A stretch of DNA of 40,490 nucleotides from NCBI GenBank assembly GCA_046049665.1, contig JBJOQW010000213.1:1-40490 (forward strand), in the 5' to 3' direction. This DNA is from JAAFHS01 sp046049665. GTDB taxonomy: Bacteria; Pseudomonadota; Alphaproteobacteria; Rhodobacterales; Rhodobacteraceae. The translations under genes and the position numbers were made by a program. Below are positions 15,650 to 24,212 of the stretch, piece by piece (the stretch's first letter is position 1; every line of letters starts with the position of its first letter). A model generated the notes under the pieces. That model saw nothing but the letters and a program-made list of their open reading frames with translations. It was not told the origin of the DNA and did not search any database.

Positions 15650-17041
15650 TTACCCCGCCACAAACATCCCGTCTGCTTTCAGCCCCACATAGCTTTCGTC
15701 CAGCGATTTCCGCGCCCGTTCGATCAGCACGTCAATCTCCCCCTCCGTAATCACCAGCGGCGGGCTGATGATCATCCGGTCCCCCACATGCCGCATCACC
15801 AGATTATTGGCAAAGCACCGCTCCCGCGTCCGCATCCCAACAGTGCCTTCCTTGGCCGCGAACTTGGCCCGGGTGACCTTGTCCGGCGTCATGGCCAGTG
15901 ATCCCATCAGCCCCACCAGCTTCGTCTCCCCCACCATCGGATGATCCGCCAGCGCGTGCCAGCGTTCGGCGAGATAGGGGTGCGCCACGTTGCGGACATG
16001 GTCGATGATCCCCTCTTCCTGGATGATGCGCAGGTTCTCCAGCGCGACGGCAGCGGCGACGGGGTGGCCGGAATAGGTGTAGCCGTGGTTGAAATCATCG
16101 GTGGCGATGGCTTCGGCGATCTTGTCACAGACGATGGAGCCGCCGATGGGCTGATAGCCGGATGACAGGCCCTTGGCGATGGTCATGATATGGGGGCGGA
16201 TGCCGAAGGTTTCAGACCCGAACCAGTTGCCGGTGCGGCCAAAGCCGGTGATGACCTCGTCGGCGATGAGAAGGATGCCGTACTGGTCAACGATGCGCTG
16301 AATCTCGGGCCAGTAGGTGCTGGGCGGGACGATGACGCCGCCTGCGCCCTGAATGGGTTCGGCGATGAAGGCAGCGACGTTTTCGACGCCGAGTTCGAGG
16401 ATTTTGGCTTCGAGTTCACGGGCGCGGAGCAGGCCGAATTCCTCGGGCGTGTGGTCACCGCCTTCGGCCCACCAATGGGGCTGGCCGATATGTTCGATGC
16501 CGTCAATCTTGCCGCCATGGGCGTGGATATAGGTCATGCCACCCAAGGAACCGCCGCCCATGGTGGAGCCGTGGTAGCCGTTCTTGCGGGCGATGATGGT
16601 GCGCTTTGAGGGCTGGCCCTGCACATCCCAATAGCGGCGGACAAGGCGGATGTTGGTGTCATTGGCCTCGGAACCCGAACCGGCAAAGAAGACGTGGTTC
16701 AGATCGCCGGGGGCAAGCTCGGCGATCTTGGCGGCAAGGGCGATGGCGGGGACATGGGTGGTCTGGAAGAAGGTGTTGTAATAGGAAAGCTCACGTATCT
16801 GGCGCGCGGCAACGTCGGCCAGTTCATCGCGGCCATAGCCGATGTTGACGCACCAGAGGCCGGCCATGCCATCAATGATGCGGTGGCCATTGCTATCGGT
16901 CAGCCAGACGCCCTTGGCCTGCGTGATGACGCGGGCACCCTTAGCGGCCAAGGCATTGCCATCGGTGAAAGGGTGCATGTGGTGGGCGGCATCAAGGGCC
17001 TGCAGTTCTGCCGTGGGCAGGTGATTGGTGATCATGTTCAT
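15650..17041 (-). CDS. Class III (omega) aminotransferase, PLP-dependent
   Basis: A 463-residue class III aminotransferase of the large group annotated as aspartate aminotransferase family or omega-amino acid:pyruvate transaminase. Substrate may be a diamine, beta-alanine, taurine or an aryl amine; the sequence does not decide. Seen are HPFTDGNAL, the cofactor loop GSGSEANDTN (121-130), NGYHGST, D261 in LLIADEVITGFGRTG, and the PLP lysine K290 in TIAKGLSSGYQP. The enzyme appears complete. ATG 17041 has AAAGGGG 8 bases upstream. Third-position usage switches from C-rich (N-terminal two thirds) to G-rich (C-terminal part) near 15960-16020. Confidence 0.92.
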   Translation of the reverse strand: MNMITNHLPTAELQALDAAHHMHPFTDGNALAAKGARVITQAKGVWLTDSNGHRIIDGMAGLWCVNIGYGRDELADVAARQIRELSYYNTFFQTTHVPAIALAAKIAELAPGDLNHVFFAGSGSEANDTNIRLVRRYWDVQGQPSKRTIIARKNGYHGSTMGGGSLGGMTYIHAHGGKIDGIEHIGQPHWWAEGGDHTPEEFGLLRARELEAKILELGVENVAAFIAEPIQGAGGVIVPPSTYWPEIQRIVDQYGILLIADEVITGFGRTGNWFGSETFGIRPHIMTIAKGLSSGYQPIGGSIVCDKIAEAIATDDFNHGYTYSGHPVAAAVALENLRIIQEEGIIDHVRNVAHPYLAERWHALADHPMVGETKLVGLMGSLAMTPDKVTRAKFAAKEGTVGMRTRERCFANNLVMRHVGDRMIISPPLVITEGEIDVLIERARKSLDESYVGLKADGMFVAG

Positions 17042-17101
17042 GGCTGGCCCCTTTCGCGTGGTTGGGCACAGCTTTACCCGTGGCGGGCCGAGTCTGCAAT
17101 A

Positions 17102-17115
17102 AATTTGATCAAATT
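17102..17115. promoter_or_regulatory. Palindromic operator candidate before the aminotransferase
   Basis: AATTTGATCAAATT is a perfect 14-bp palindrome 60 bases before the aminotransferase ATG, in an AT-rich patch of an otherwise GC-rich region. Position and symmetry suit a repressor site. The regulator is not in the window. Confidence 0.5.
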
Positions 17116-17159
17116 ATTCAGCTTGGCAAAGCGCACACCCGTTCCGGCATAATCGCCTT

Positions 17160-17196
17160 CCCCCCACCCTCTGTGGGGAAGTGCTGGGGTGGGGGG
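17160..17196. repeat. 10-bp GC hairpin
   Basis: CCCCCCACCC (17160-17169) pairs with GGGTGGGGGG (17187-17196) around a 17-base loop. It sits between the aminotransferase promoter region and the decayed coding stretch. It could be a terminator for rightward transcripts or a dispersed repeat. Confidence 0.55.
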
Positions 17197-17323
17197 CTTG
17201 TTCTCAGGCTTTACGCCGGAACATCAGGATGAAATCCTTTCGGGTATATCCCAACGCAATGCCAACATGCCCGTTACCTTTGACAGCCAGACCATGTCCC
17301 GCATCCAGTCGGCTGCCCGGCTG

Positions 17324-17943
17324 AACACGGCTGACCGTCCCGCCGCCGTTTACCGCCGCCATCATAGCCGCACAGGCGCGGGCCGATGCGTTTCGTATCA
17401 GGCAGGGCAAGCTGCGGGGGCGGTTCACCATGCCAGACATGTTCTGCGCGCCGGGGTTCTGGGCTGACCCGATGATCTACGCGGCACTGACCGCGCCGAA
17501 CAATACAGGCGACGTGCGGTTCGGCGATGCCTGCATGATGCTGAAACTGGCGGCGGCGCGCGCAGGGCGGCCTGACATGGTGTGGTGGCAGGATGGGTCG
17601 GGGTGCAGCCATTGCGGACGGGCTGGAAGCGCTGTGGCGCTTCTTTCGCGGCAAACCGGATTTTGTAATCCCCGGACGCGTGCCTGCCCCCACCCTTCCG
17701 CGCGTCGATCCTGCCCCATCACCCTTGCGCCTGCAGACGGGCCTACGGACCCAGCGAAATCCGCCGTTGGGACCTGAGGCAGAAACCAGCCCTCTACCGG
17801 ACACAGCGCCCAAGGCCGCACCGGTAGGCCAGACCGACGGTGAGCCAACCACAACCACCGAAGACATGCAGGAATGCGAAACCCGCCCGGCCTGTAAGCC
17901 GCGCAAGCAAGGTGTGCCGAATCCTCGCTATTTCGCGGCTTAG
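17324..17943 (+). pseudogene. Frameshifted remnant of an unrecognised protein
   Basis: One frame gives FTAAIIAAQARADAFRI, then TMPDMFCAPGFWADPMIYAALT and RFGDACMMLKLAAARAGRPD to about 17600, with the GC-rich third positions of real coding DNA. The coding signal then passes to the +1 frame (AAIADGLEALWRFFRGKPDFVIPGR and a Pro-rich tail ending PRYFAA at 17943). This looks like one gene broken by a frameshift near 17590-17600, with a lost 5' end. I do not recognise the family; phage origin is a guess from the patch-like setting. Confidence 0.35.
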
Positions 17944-18185
17944 GCCAAACTGCCAAGCGGGGCTACCACTACCAGCATTGGTATGCCCTTGGCACGCTTA
18001 CTCTCTGGCTACAAACATGATTGAAGATTGGCTTTTCTCGGGTGTCAGCTTTGATGGCATCCATCCAGCAGATTGCCATTTGAATTAGCAAAACATGCAT
18101 ATAAGGGGTTTCTACCGCTGGATAGGATGGCTGCCGCTTTTTGTTGCCGTCATCCGATGAGCCCGAGGCAGAACGGGTAGAGCCA

Positions 18186-18512
18186 ATGAACGCAGGCACG
18201 CTGGTGATAACGCAGACAACGTTCTGGCAGGCATGGCAGGCTAACCCGGCCTATTCAGTTGCAGCGATCCAACGCGCCCAAACCGCAGAAATCCGCCTGA
18301 ACCTGCTGGGCGTGCTGCCCACCGCCGCTGACCTTGCCAGCGGCAACTGGGGGCGTCAGCAGCCCTGCAGGCTCAGCGGCCAGAGGCCCGCTTCACCCGC
18401 CGCAGACCTGCCCATGCAATGCATCTTCCCTGTTGCCCGACCAATGGCTTGCCGCGCCACAACCCCATCATCCTATTGCCCAACAAGTGGCAAGATCCTG
18501 TTGGGGTCATAA
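18186..18512 (+). pseudogene. Possible gene fragment of unknown function
   Basis: An open frame begins ATG 18186 (MNAGTLVITQTTFWQAWQAN) after GGTAGAGCC and reads like protein for about 55 codons (AEIRLNLLGVLPTAADLASG). It then becomes low-quality and runs into the 3' end of the dehydratase gene on the other strand. I recognise no domain. It is probably a 5' fragment of a lost gene. Confidence 0.22.
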
Positions 18513-19432
18513 TTCGCCCCACAGATCACAACCGCAACTGCCTTGCCCCGCACATCATCCGCCACTTGCATCAGCCCCGCCAGCGCAAGCGCTGCCGCCC
18601 CCTCGACAATCTGGTGTTCAGACTGTGCAAAACGGCGCAAGGCCATGGCAATCTCGGCTTCGGAACAATCGATCAGATGGTCAATCACCGTTGTGGCCAC
18701 AGGCAGCGTGATGCTGTCACTGTCCATGCCCCCCGCACATCCATCCGCCAGGGTATCGTGATGCGGCACATCATGCACATGACCGCTGCGAATGGCAGCA
18801 GCAAGGGCGGCAGAGGCCGTGGCAGACACACCGTAGACCACCAGTCCCGGCCATGCAGCTTTCAGCACCGAACCAATCCCGCTGACAAGCCCGCCCCCTC
18901 CAAGGCTGATGAACACCGCATCCAGCCCCGGATGCTGGGCCAGCATTTCCACCCCCGCCGTGCCCTGCCCCGCAATGATATCTACATCGTTATATGGCGA
19001 GATATAGGCAATACCCTGATCGCGGCTGATCGCTTGCGCATGCGCCTCGGCCAGGCCCGAATCCGCACCGCTGATCACCACATCCGTGCCATAGGCCCGG
19101 ATGCGCGCCAGTTTTGCCGGTGACACGTTTTCAGGCAATACCACGGTCAGCTTGGCCCCTGTGCGTGCCGCAGCATGGCTGCACGCAATGCCATGGTTCC
19201 CCGATGAGGCCGTAATGGCCCGCGCCCCCGGCCCCATCAACGCCAGCTTGTTGCTGGCCCCCCGCAGCTTGAACGACCCCGTGTGTTGGAAATTTTCGGC
19301 CTTGAAGTGCAGATCAACGCCCAGGTCCACACCGATGCCCCGCGATGGCAGCAGCGGCGTTTCATAGACCAACCCCTTGATGCGTGCGTGCGCCGCATGC
19401 GCGCGCGTTGCAGTGTCCGTGATCAATGTCAT
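18473..19432 (-). CDS. Threonine/serine dehydratase-like PLP enzyme
   Basis: A 319-residue fold-type II PLP enzyme of the IlvA/serine-racemase group without an ACT domain, so not feedback-controlled like biosynthetic IlvA. Seen are K55 in TGSFKLRGASN, the substrate loop ASSGNHG, the phosphate loop SLGGGGLVSG and the C-terminal VICGANYDP. It likely removes ammonia from a hydroxy-amino acid, or a related group. It is the last gene of the long operon, 1 base after the creatininase-family gene. EutB of ectoine breakdown is a relative, but eutA, eutC, eutD and eutE are not seen here. A ridA gene lies at the other end of the cluster. Confidence 0.87.
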   Translation of the reverse strand: MTLITDTATRAHAAHARIKGLVYETPLLPSRGIGVDLGVDLHFKAENFQHTGSFKLRGASNKLALMGPGARAITASSGNHGIACSHAAARTGAKLTVVLPENVSPAKLARIRAYGTDVVISGADSGLAEAHAQAISRDQGIAYISPYNDVDIIAGQGTAGVEMLAQHPGLDAVFISLGGGGLVSGIGSVLKAAWPGLVVYGVSATASAALAAAIRSGHVHDVPHHDTLADGCAGGMDSDSITLPVATTVIDHLIDCSEAEIAMALRRFAQSEHQIVEGAAALALAGLMQVADDVRGKAVAVVICGANYDPNRILPLVGQ

Positions 19433-19433
19433 C

Positions 19434-20222
19434 TCAGGCCTTTATTGGTGCATATCCATCGAGGCCAAGGTCACGCACCTGATGCAACAGGTCAATCATG
19501 CCCCGCGCGCAATGCACGAGCAACGCACGCCCCTTTTCAGCCGTTGCCAGATGTGCCTCACCCACCACGCCCGTCGGGTTCAGATCACGGCTGACCCAGC
19601 CCAGGCTGATCGGCCCTGTCGGCGGAATGGGTGCGCCTTCCGCCGTTGACCGGAAATCCTGCGCCAAGGCCATATCCACAAGGTCGGGCCGATGCGCCAG
19701 CATGACAGAGGTTTCCGCATCCCCGCCATGAATGCCAAACCTGTCTTCCTGCGCTGAAAACAGCCCCTCCGGCGCACCAAAACTGCCCCATTGCGCCTTG
19801 ACCGCAATCATCCCCGCCTGCACGCGCAACTCGCGGCTTAAAATTGAAATCAGGTCCAGATTGCCACCATGGCTGTTGATGATCACGATCTTGCGCACGC
19901 CCGCCCGCGCCACTGACAGGCCGATCTCGATCCAGGCCTGCAAGGCCGCTTCCCAGCCCAGCGTCAGCGTGCCCGCCGCCCAAAGATGCTCGTTCGACTT
20001 GCCCACCGCCTGCACCGGCAGGATGCGGATATCCAGCGTCTCCGGGCAATCCGCCCGCAGTTGCGCCAACATCGCCTCGGCAATCATCATGTCCACGCCC
20101 ACCGGCAAATGCGGGCCGTGCTGTTCAATTGCTGCTGTTGGCAGAATGGCAATCGTGCGGGCCGGATTGATCTGCGCAAATTCCGGCGCGCGGTATTCGG
20201 CCCAGTCAAAGCGCCTGCTCAT
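19434..20222 (-). CDS. Creatininase-family amidohydrolase
   Basis: A 262-residue metal-dependent hydrolase of the creatininase family, whose members open cyclic amides or remove formyl groups from formylamino-pyrimidines. Metal and catalytic residues are in place: E33 and H35 in AAIEQHGPHLPVGVD (D44), H118 in NSHGGN, and H165/E170 in IHGGDAETS. True creatininase activity is only one option. The ATG overlaps the end of the preceding oxidoreductase gene (ATGA at 20219-20222) and the stop is 1 base from the dehydratase start, so it belongs to the same transcript. Confidence 0.88.
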   Translation of the reverse strand: MSRRFDWAEYRAPEFAQINPARTIAILPTAAIEQHGPHLPVGVDMMIAEAMLAQLRADCPETLDIRILPVQAVGKSNEHLWAAGTLTLGWEAALQAWIEIGLSVARAGVRKIVIINSHGGNLDLISILSRELRVQAGMIAVKAQWGSFGAPEGLFSAQEDRFGIHGGDAETSVMLAHRPDLVDMALAQDFRSTAEGAPIPPTGPISLGWVSRDLNPTGVVGEAHLATAEKGRALLVHCARGMIDLLHQVRDLGLDGYAPIKA

Positions 20223-20866
20223 TCCGCCGCCTCAGCTTGCATCATCTGCGGCAGCTCCACCGGCACCGCCCGGCCAATCAGCTTGTCCATCTGCCGCGCC
20301 ACCCGCAGAAGGTGCGCGCGGCGCGTGGCCTCGGTACTGCTGTCCATCAGGTAATGCGCAGCAAAGGCCGTGCGCTTGCCCCGCGCGCACAGGAACCCCA
20401 CGCCCCGCATCAGCGTGCGCTTGCCCGGTGCCCCGATGATCGCCGTCAACCAGCGGCTTGCCCCGCAGGTCGTGAACACACCCAACCGGCTGATATGGCG
20501 CAGGCCCGGGCGGATGTTCCTGTGCTCGGCATCCGGCATGAGGAACGCGATATCCGGCAGCATAACGCGGTCCAGCCAGCCTTTCAGAATGGCTGGCAGG
20601 CCATACCACCAGGTCGGGTAGACAAAGACCAAGGTATCACACCAGCGCAGGTCATCCACTTCGCGCTGCACCGGCGCGCAATTGTCCGGGCAGGTCAGAT
20701 AGCCTTCCCATTCGCTGCTCGTCAGGATCGGCTGAAACCCATCGCGGTAAAGATCATGCAGGCGCACCTCGGCCCCTGCCGCCTTCAGTTTCTGCAAGAC
20801 TAGGGTTTTGATCGCTGCGTTAAAGCTGTCGGGTTTGGGGTGACAATACACCACAAGAGCGCGCAT
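20219..20866 (-). CDS. Flavodoxin-fold NAD(P)H oxidoreductase (NQO1/KefF type), second copy
   Basis: A 215-residue Flavodoxin_2 family protein: MRALVVYCHPKPDSFNAAI is the FMN phosphate-binding start, LVFVYPTWWYGLPAILKGWLDRV the second FMN loop, and VFTTCGASRW the third. Such enzymes reduce quinones, nitro or azo groups with NAD(P)H. The start at 20866 is 1 base after the stop of a paralogue (20868-21449) with which it shares the block order and about the same length. An open frame extends upstream but overlaps that gene. It has a C-terminal extension of about 20 residues compared with the paralogue. Confidence 0.88.
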   Translation of the reverse strand: MRALVVYCHPKPDSFNAAIKTLVLQKLKAAGAEVRLHDLYRDGFQPILTSSEWEGYLTCPDNCAPVQREVDDLRWCDTLVFVYPTWWYGLPAILKGWLDRVMLPDIAFLMPDAEHRNIRPGLRHISRLGVFTTCGASRWLTAIIGAPGKRTLMRGVGFLCARGKRTAFAAHYLMDSSTEATRRAHLLRVARQMDKLIGRAVPVELPQMMQAEAAE

Positions 20867-20867
20867 T

Positions 20868-21449
20868 CTACAAATGCTCCATCTCACGTTGCACCTGTGC
20901 AAGATAGCGCAGGCGCCCGGCCTCGGTGACACGGTTCATGTCATGCAGGGCCAGATACCGCATCTTATCAGGTCTTGCGACAAACCACAGTGCGCGTTTT
21001 ACCACACGTGCCGGCGGGTTGCCCGCAAGCCACGCCCGCCAGCGTGTTGCGCCATAGGTCGTGACCGCCGCCATCTTGCGGATATGCGTCAGGGCTGGCG
21101 CCACCAACCCCGCCTCCAGCGTAAAGCTGACACCCGGCAAAAAGACCCGGTCGAAATAGCCTTTCAGGATCGCCGGAAAGCCAAAATTCCACACCGGAAA
21201 CACCATCACCAGCGCATCCGCCGCGCGCAAACGGTCCACATGCCCCTGAACCGGTGCGCAATTGGCCGGGATCATCTGATAATTCCGCCGCTCCTCTGCC
21301 GTCAGCACCGGATCAAAGCCTTCGGCGTACAGATCGCACAAGTCCACCTCCCAGCCGCGCTTGGTCAGCGTATCCACGACAACCGCCTTAAGCGCTGAGG
21401 AAAAGCTTTCCTCGCATGGGTGTGCAAACAGCACCAGAACGCGCGTCAT
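20868..21449 (-). CDS. Flavodoxin-fold NAD(P)H oxidoreductase (NQO1/KefF type), first copy
   Basis: A 193-residue Flavodoxin_2 protein with MTRVLVLFAHPCEESFSSAL, VMVFPVWNFGFPAILKGYFDRV and AAVTTYGATRWRAW as FMN-binding blocks. It is clearly a tandem paralogue of the next gene (both have YAEGFDPVLT or YRDGFQPILT and NCAPVQ). The pair may form a heterodimer, since NQO1-type enzymes are dimeric, or act on successive intermediates. ATG 21449 has GGGGCAGGG before it. A 106-base gap with a hairpin separates it from the FAD oxidase upstream. Confidence 0.88.
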   Translation of the reverse strand: MTRVLVLFAHPCEESFSSALKAVVVDTLTKRGWEVDLCDLYAEGFDPVLTAEERRNYQMIPANCAPVQGHVDRLRAADALVMVFPVWNFGFPAILKGYFDRVFLPGVSFTLEAGLVAPALTHIRKMAAVTTYGATRWRAWLAGNPPARVVKRALWFVARPDKMRYLALHDMNRVTEAGRLRYLAQVQREMEHL

Positions 21450-21481
21450 CGCCCTGCCCCACCTGCGGATGCCTGCGGCGC

Positions 21482-21541
21482 GAGTATTTGTGCAAAAAGA
21501 AAAGCCAAAGCAATTTGTGTTTTCTCTTTGTCCAAATACTC
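21482..21541 (-). terminator. Hairpin between the FAD oxidase and the flavodoxin-type pair
   Basis: GAGTATTTG (21482-21490) pairs with CAAATACTC (21533-21541), and inner A-rich (AAAAAGAAAA) and T-rich (TTTTCTCTTT) tracts continue the stem imperfectly. Hairpins with GAGTATTT arms are, to my knowledge, common between genes in Rhodobacteraceae. In the middle of this operon it could lower expression of the four distal genes. Confidence 0.6.
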
Positions 21542-21555
21542 AAGCAACATCAGGG

Positions 21556-22947
21556 TCATTCTGCCGCCTGCAGTTTCGGGTACGCATACATCTGCGCGTA
21601 ATTCCAGTCAGGGTCATCCCATGCAATCATCTTGCCGGGGTTCAGCAACCCTTTCGGGTCCGCCTCGCGCTTGAAGGCCAGCTGATGGCCATCCACCGAT
21701 TGCCGCCCGCCTTCCTCCAGCGTGTAGCGATGCGGGTTGAACACCATGCAACCCATCGCCTCGTGCTGGCGGATGATGTCGTTCAGGCGTTCTTCGGTGG
21801 TAAACCGCACCAGCGTCAGGCCCGCAAACATGATCCGCCCGTTCTCGCGCATGCCTTCCAGATGCTGCATCAGTTCCCCCGGAAAGGCAGCACGGATGGC
21901 GGCGATCTTGGCGGGGTAATCAACGGGCGGGTAGCGCACCTGCAGATAGGTGATGGTCGGGTCCACCTTCAGGGCGCGCAGGGTGGTGTGGTTCCAGCCG
22001 TATTCAAACACTGGCCCCGGTTCGCGTGGCCAATGGGTTTCGTCTGAACGGTAAATCACTTTGGCCCCGGCGTGCCGCGCCGTGAACGTCAGAAACCCAT
22101 CCATCGCATGGGGTGCGATCATCAGGCCGATCAGATGGTCGCCTGCCTTTACATGCGGTGCCACGCGCTGAAAATAATCCTGCGCGATAGGGGCCTCATA
22201 GACCGAGATCAGCTTTTTCAGGATGCCGTCCTCGTTCCCCAAAGCGCCGGAATAGGCCACGGCGGCATCAAAATCCGGCAACGTCACGAACAGTTCCACC
22301 CAGTCATAGGCAGGGGCCAGCGGCATCTCCAGTTCCGTGATGATCCCGTTCGTCCCATAGGCGTGGCTGACCCGGTGCAATTCCTCACCCGTAAATTCCA
22401 GCACCCGCGGTTCTGCCTCCATCGTCACCACGCGCAGCCGGATGATATTGCCAAGATCCCGCAGCACCCCCCATGTGCAAGACCCCACCCCGCCCGATCC
22501 GCCCGAGATGAAGCCGCCAATCGTCGCCGTGGCATAGGTGGATGAAAACATGCGGATTTCCTGCCCCGAAGGCTTGCAGGCCGCATCCACATCCTTCAGC
22601 AGGCAGCCCGGTTCCACCACCACCCGCCCCGCATGCACGGCTTTGACCGCCGCCATATGCTTCATATGCAGGATGATCCCCCCCGCCAGCGGCATCGCCT
22701 GCCCGTAGTTCCCCGTGCCCGCCCCCCGCACTGTCACGGGCACGTCATGCGCAAAGGCCACCCGCAAGACCTCAATCACGTCCGCCTCAGTCCGCGGCGC
22801 CACCACAAAGGCCGCCGTCACATGGTCCAACCGCGCTTTCAGCACCGGCGAATACCAGAAGAAATCGCGCGACTTGGCTTTTACCGACACCGGGTTTTCA
22901 TCAATCTCCAGATGCGCAAGGGCAGCTTTGCAGGCGTCAAGGTTCAT
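21556..22947 (-). CDS. FAD-binding oxidase of the PCMH/GlcD type
   Basis: A 463-residue flavoprotein with an N-terminal FAD_binding_4 (PCMH) domain: VVAPRTEADVIEVLRVAF, VTVRGAGTGNYGQAMPLAGGI (pyrophosphate loop) and IGGFISGGSGGVGSCTWGVL. The C-terminal half is a cap with the family ending DPKGLLNPGKMI. It resembles D-lactate/glycolate-type oxidoreductases that oxidise hydroxy acids or amines. No covalent-flavin His at the usual site is obvious. ATG 22947 overlaps the amidohydrolase stop by 4 bases. The substrate is unknown. Confidence 0.88.
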   Translation of the reverse strand: MNLDACKAALAHLEIDENPVSVKAKSRDFFWYSPVLKARLDHVTAAFVVAPRTEADVIEVLRVAFAHDVPVTVRGAGTGNYGQAMPLAGGIILHMKHMAAVKAVHAGRVVVEPGCLLKDVDAACKPSGQEIRMFSSTYATATIGGFISGGSGGVGSCTWGVLRDLGNIIRLRVVTMEAEPRVLEFTGEELHRVSHAYGTNGIITELEMPLAPAYDWVELFVTLPDFDAAVAYSGALGNEDGILKKLISVYEAPIAQDYFQRVAPHVKAGDHLIGLMIAPHAMDGFLTFTARHAGAKVIYRSDETHWPREPGPVFEYGWNHTTLRALKVDPTITYLQVRYPPVDYPAKIAAIRAAFPGELMQHLEGMRENGRIMFAGLTLVRFTTEERLNDIIRQHEAMGCMVFNPHRYTLEEGGRQSVDGHQLAFKREADPKGLLNPGKMIAWDDPDWNYAQMYAYPKLQAAE

Positions 22948-24212
22948 GGGCCCCCCATCAGATGATCAAGTTCAGCATAATCCGGCAGCGTCGTGTCAAT
23001 CTGCACCCCGTCGCGCAGCACGATCCGGTCAGACTGCGGGCGTGACAGCACTTCTGACCAGTCCCGCCCTTTGAAGATCACAAGGTCCGCAGGCGCGCCC
23101 ACCGCCAATGACGGTGCCGCAAACCCGCAGGCCCGCGCCGGGTTGCCCAGCACCGCTTGCACCCAGTCCGGCCCGGTATGGTCCAGATGGCCGATCCGCG
23201 TCGCCTCGCGCAGCACTTCCAGCATGTCCATGTCACCATAGGCATAGAACGGATCGCGCGTGTTATCCGACGCGAAACTGACGTTGATCCCGCGCGCCTT
23301 CATCTCATGCACCAGCGTGATCCCCCGCATCCGTGGCGTGCGATAGGGTTCGCGGTCCTGCAGATACAGGTTGCACATCGGCAGGCTGACCACGTTCAGC
23401 CCCGCCTTCGCCACCAGATCCAGCGTCTCCAGCGCCGCACCTTCCGCCATGGCTGATACCGAACAGCAATGCCCCACCACCACGGGCGCATCAAACCCCG
23501 TGTCCAGCACCGCGTTGGCAATTTCGCGCAGCGTGTTGGAATTGGTATCCAGCGTTTCATCCACGTGGAAATCAACTGACAGCCCCAGCTTGGCCGCCAG
23601 ATTCAGAAAATCGCGGATGCGCACCGGGATATCCGGCACCGGATAGGTCACCATGCCCAGCACCCCGCCATATTGCGCCACCAGTTTCGCTGTGCGCGCA
23701 AAAGGCCCTGTCGTATCAAACCCCTCACAGCCAATCAGACAGGCGGCTTGCAGATCAATCCGCCCTTCCCACTCCGCCCGCAGCGCATCAAACACCGGCC
23801 AGCTGATCGCATCCTGCGGTGCCGCACTATCCAGATGCGTGCGCACTGCCCGCGTCCCATGCGCATAAGCACAGCGCAGCGAGAAATCCGCCCGCGCCCG
23901 CACATCCGCCGCTGTCCAACGCGCTGCCGTATCACTGCGCACCGTTGTCAGCGCCCCCATGAACGTGCCATCCGGGTTCGGGCTGCGCGGCCAGATATGC
24001 CCCTTGTCGATATGCGTGTGCATATCCACAAAGGCAGGCAGCACCATCGCCCCCTTCATATCAATCCCAATCGCCTGTTCACCCACGATCAGCCCATCTG
24101 AAACCGAGATGTTGCTGCGCACAAGCGCGGCCGTCTGCCCGATCAGACAACCCGGAATAGTCACGTTTTCCAACGTCACCGCACCTTTGGGCAATTGCAG
24201 AAAATCCATCAT
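22944..24212 (-). CDS. Cytosine deaminase-like amidohydrolase
   Basis: A 422-residue metal-dependent hydrolase of the CodA/AtzC group. Metal ligands are H65 and H67 in FVDMHTHIDKG, H216 with catalytic E219 in VDFHVDETLD, H248 in VVGHCCSV, and D316 in FASDNTRDPF. All are intact, so it is probably active on an amino- or oxo-substituted N-heterocycle. The start is ATG 24212 (ATGATG), overlapping the permease stop; the open frame runs upstream through the permease gene in another frame but without a start context. It follows the ABC importer directly, so it probably acts first on the imported compound. Confidence 0.9.
   Translation of the reverse strand: MMDFLQLPKGAVTLENVTIPGCLIGQTAALVRSNISVSDGLIVGEQAIGIDMKGAMVLPAFVDMHTHIDKGHIWPRSPNPDGTFMGALTTVRSDTAARWTAADVRARADFSLRCAYAHGTRAVRTHLDSAAPQDAISWPVFDALRAEWEGRIDLQAACLIGCEGFDTTGPFARTAKLVAQYGGVLGMVTYPVPDIPVRIRDFLNLAAKLGLSVDFHVDETLDTNSNTLREIANAVLDTGFDAPVVVGHCCSVSAMAEGAALETLDLVAKAGLNVVSLPMCNLYLQDREPYRTPRMRGITLVHEMKARGINVSFASDNTRDPFYAYGDMDMLEVLREATRIGHLDHTGPDWVQAVLGNPARACGFAAPSLAVGAPADLVIFKGRDWSEVLSRPQSDRIVLRDGVQIDTTLPDYAELDHLMGGP

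Noticed and set aside
15417..15692. 91-codon open frame after the DUF3800 gene
   Set aside because: No ribosome site, no domain, and it runs through a hairpin into the 3' end of the aminotransferase gene.
18473..19432. EutB of an ectoine breakdown operon
   Set aside because: No eutA, eutC, eutD, eutE or ectoine transporter genes are next to it; the neighbours are different.
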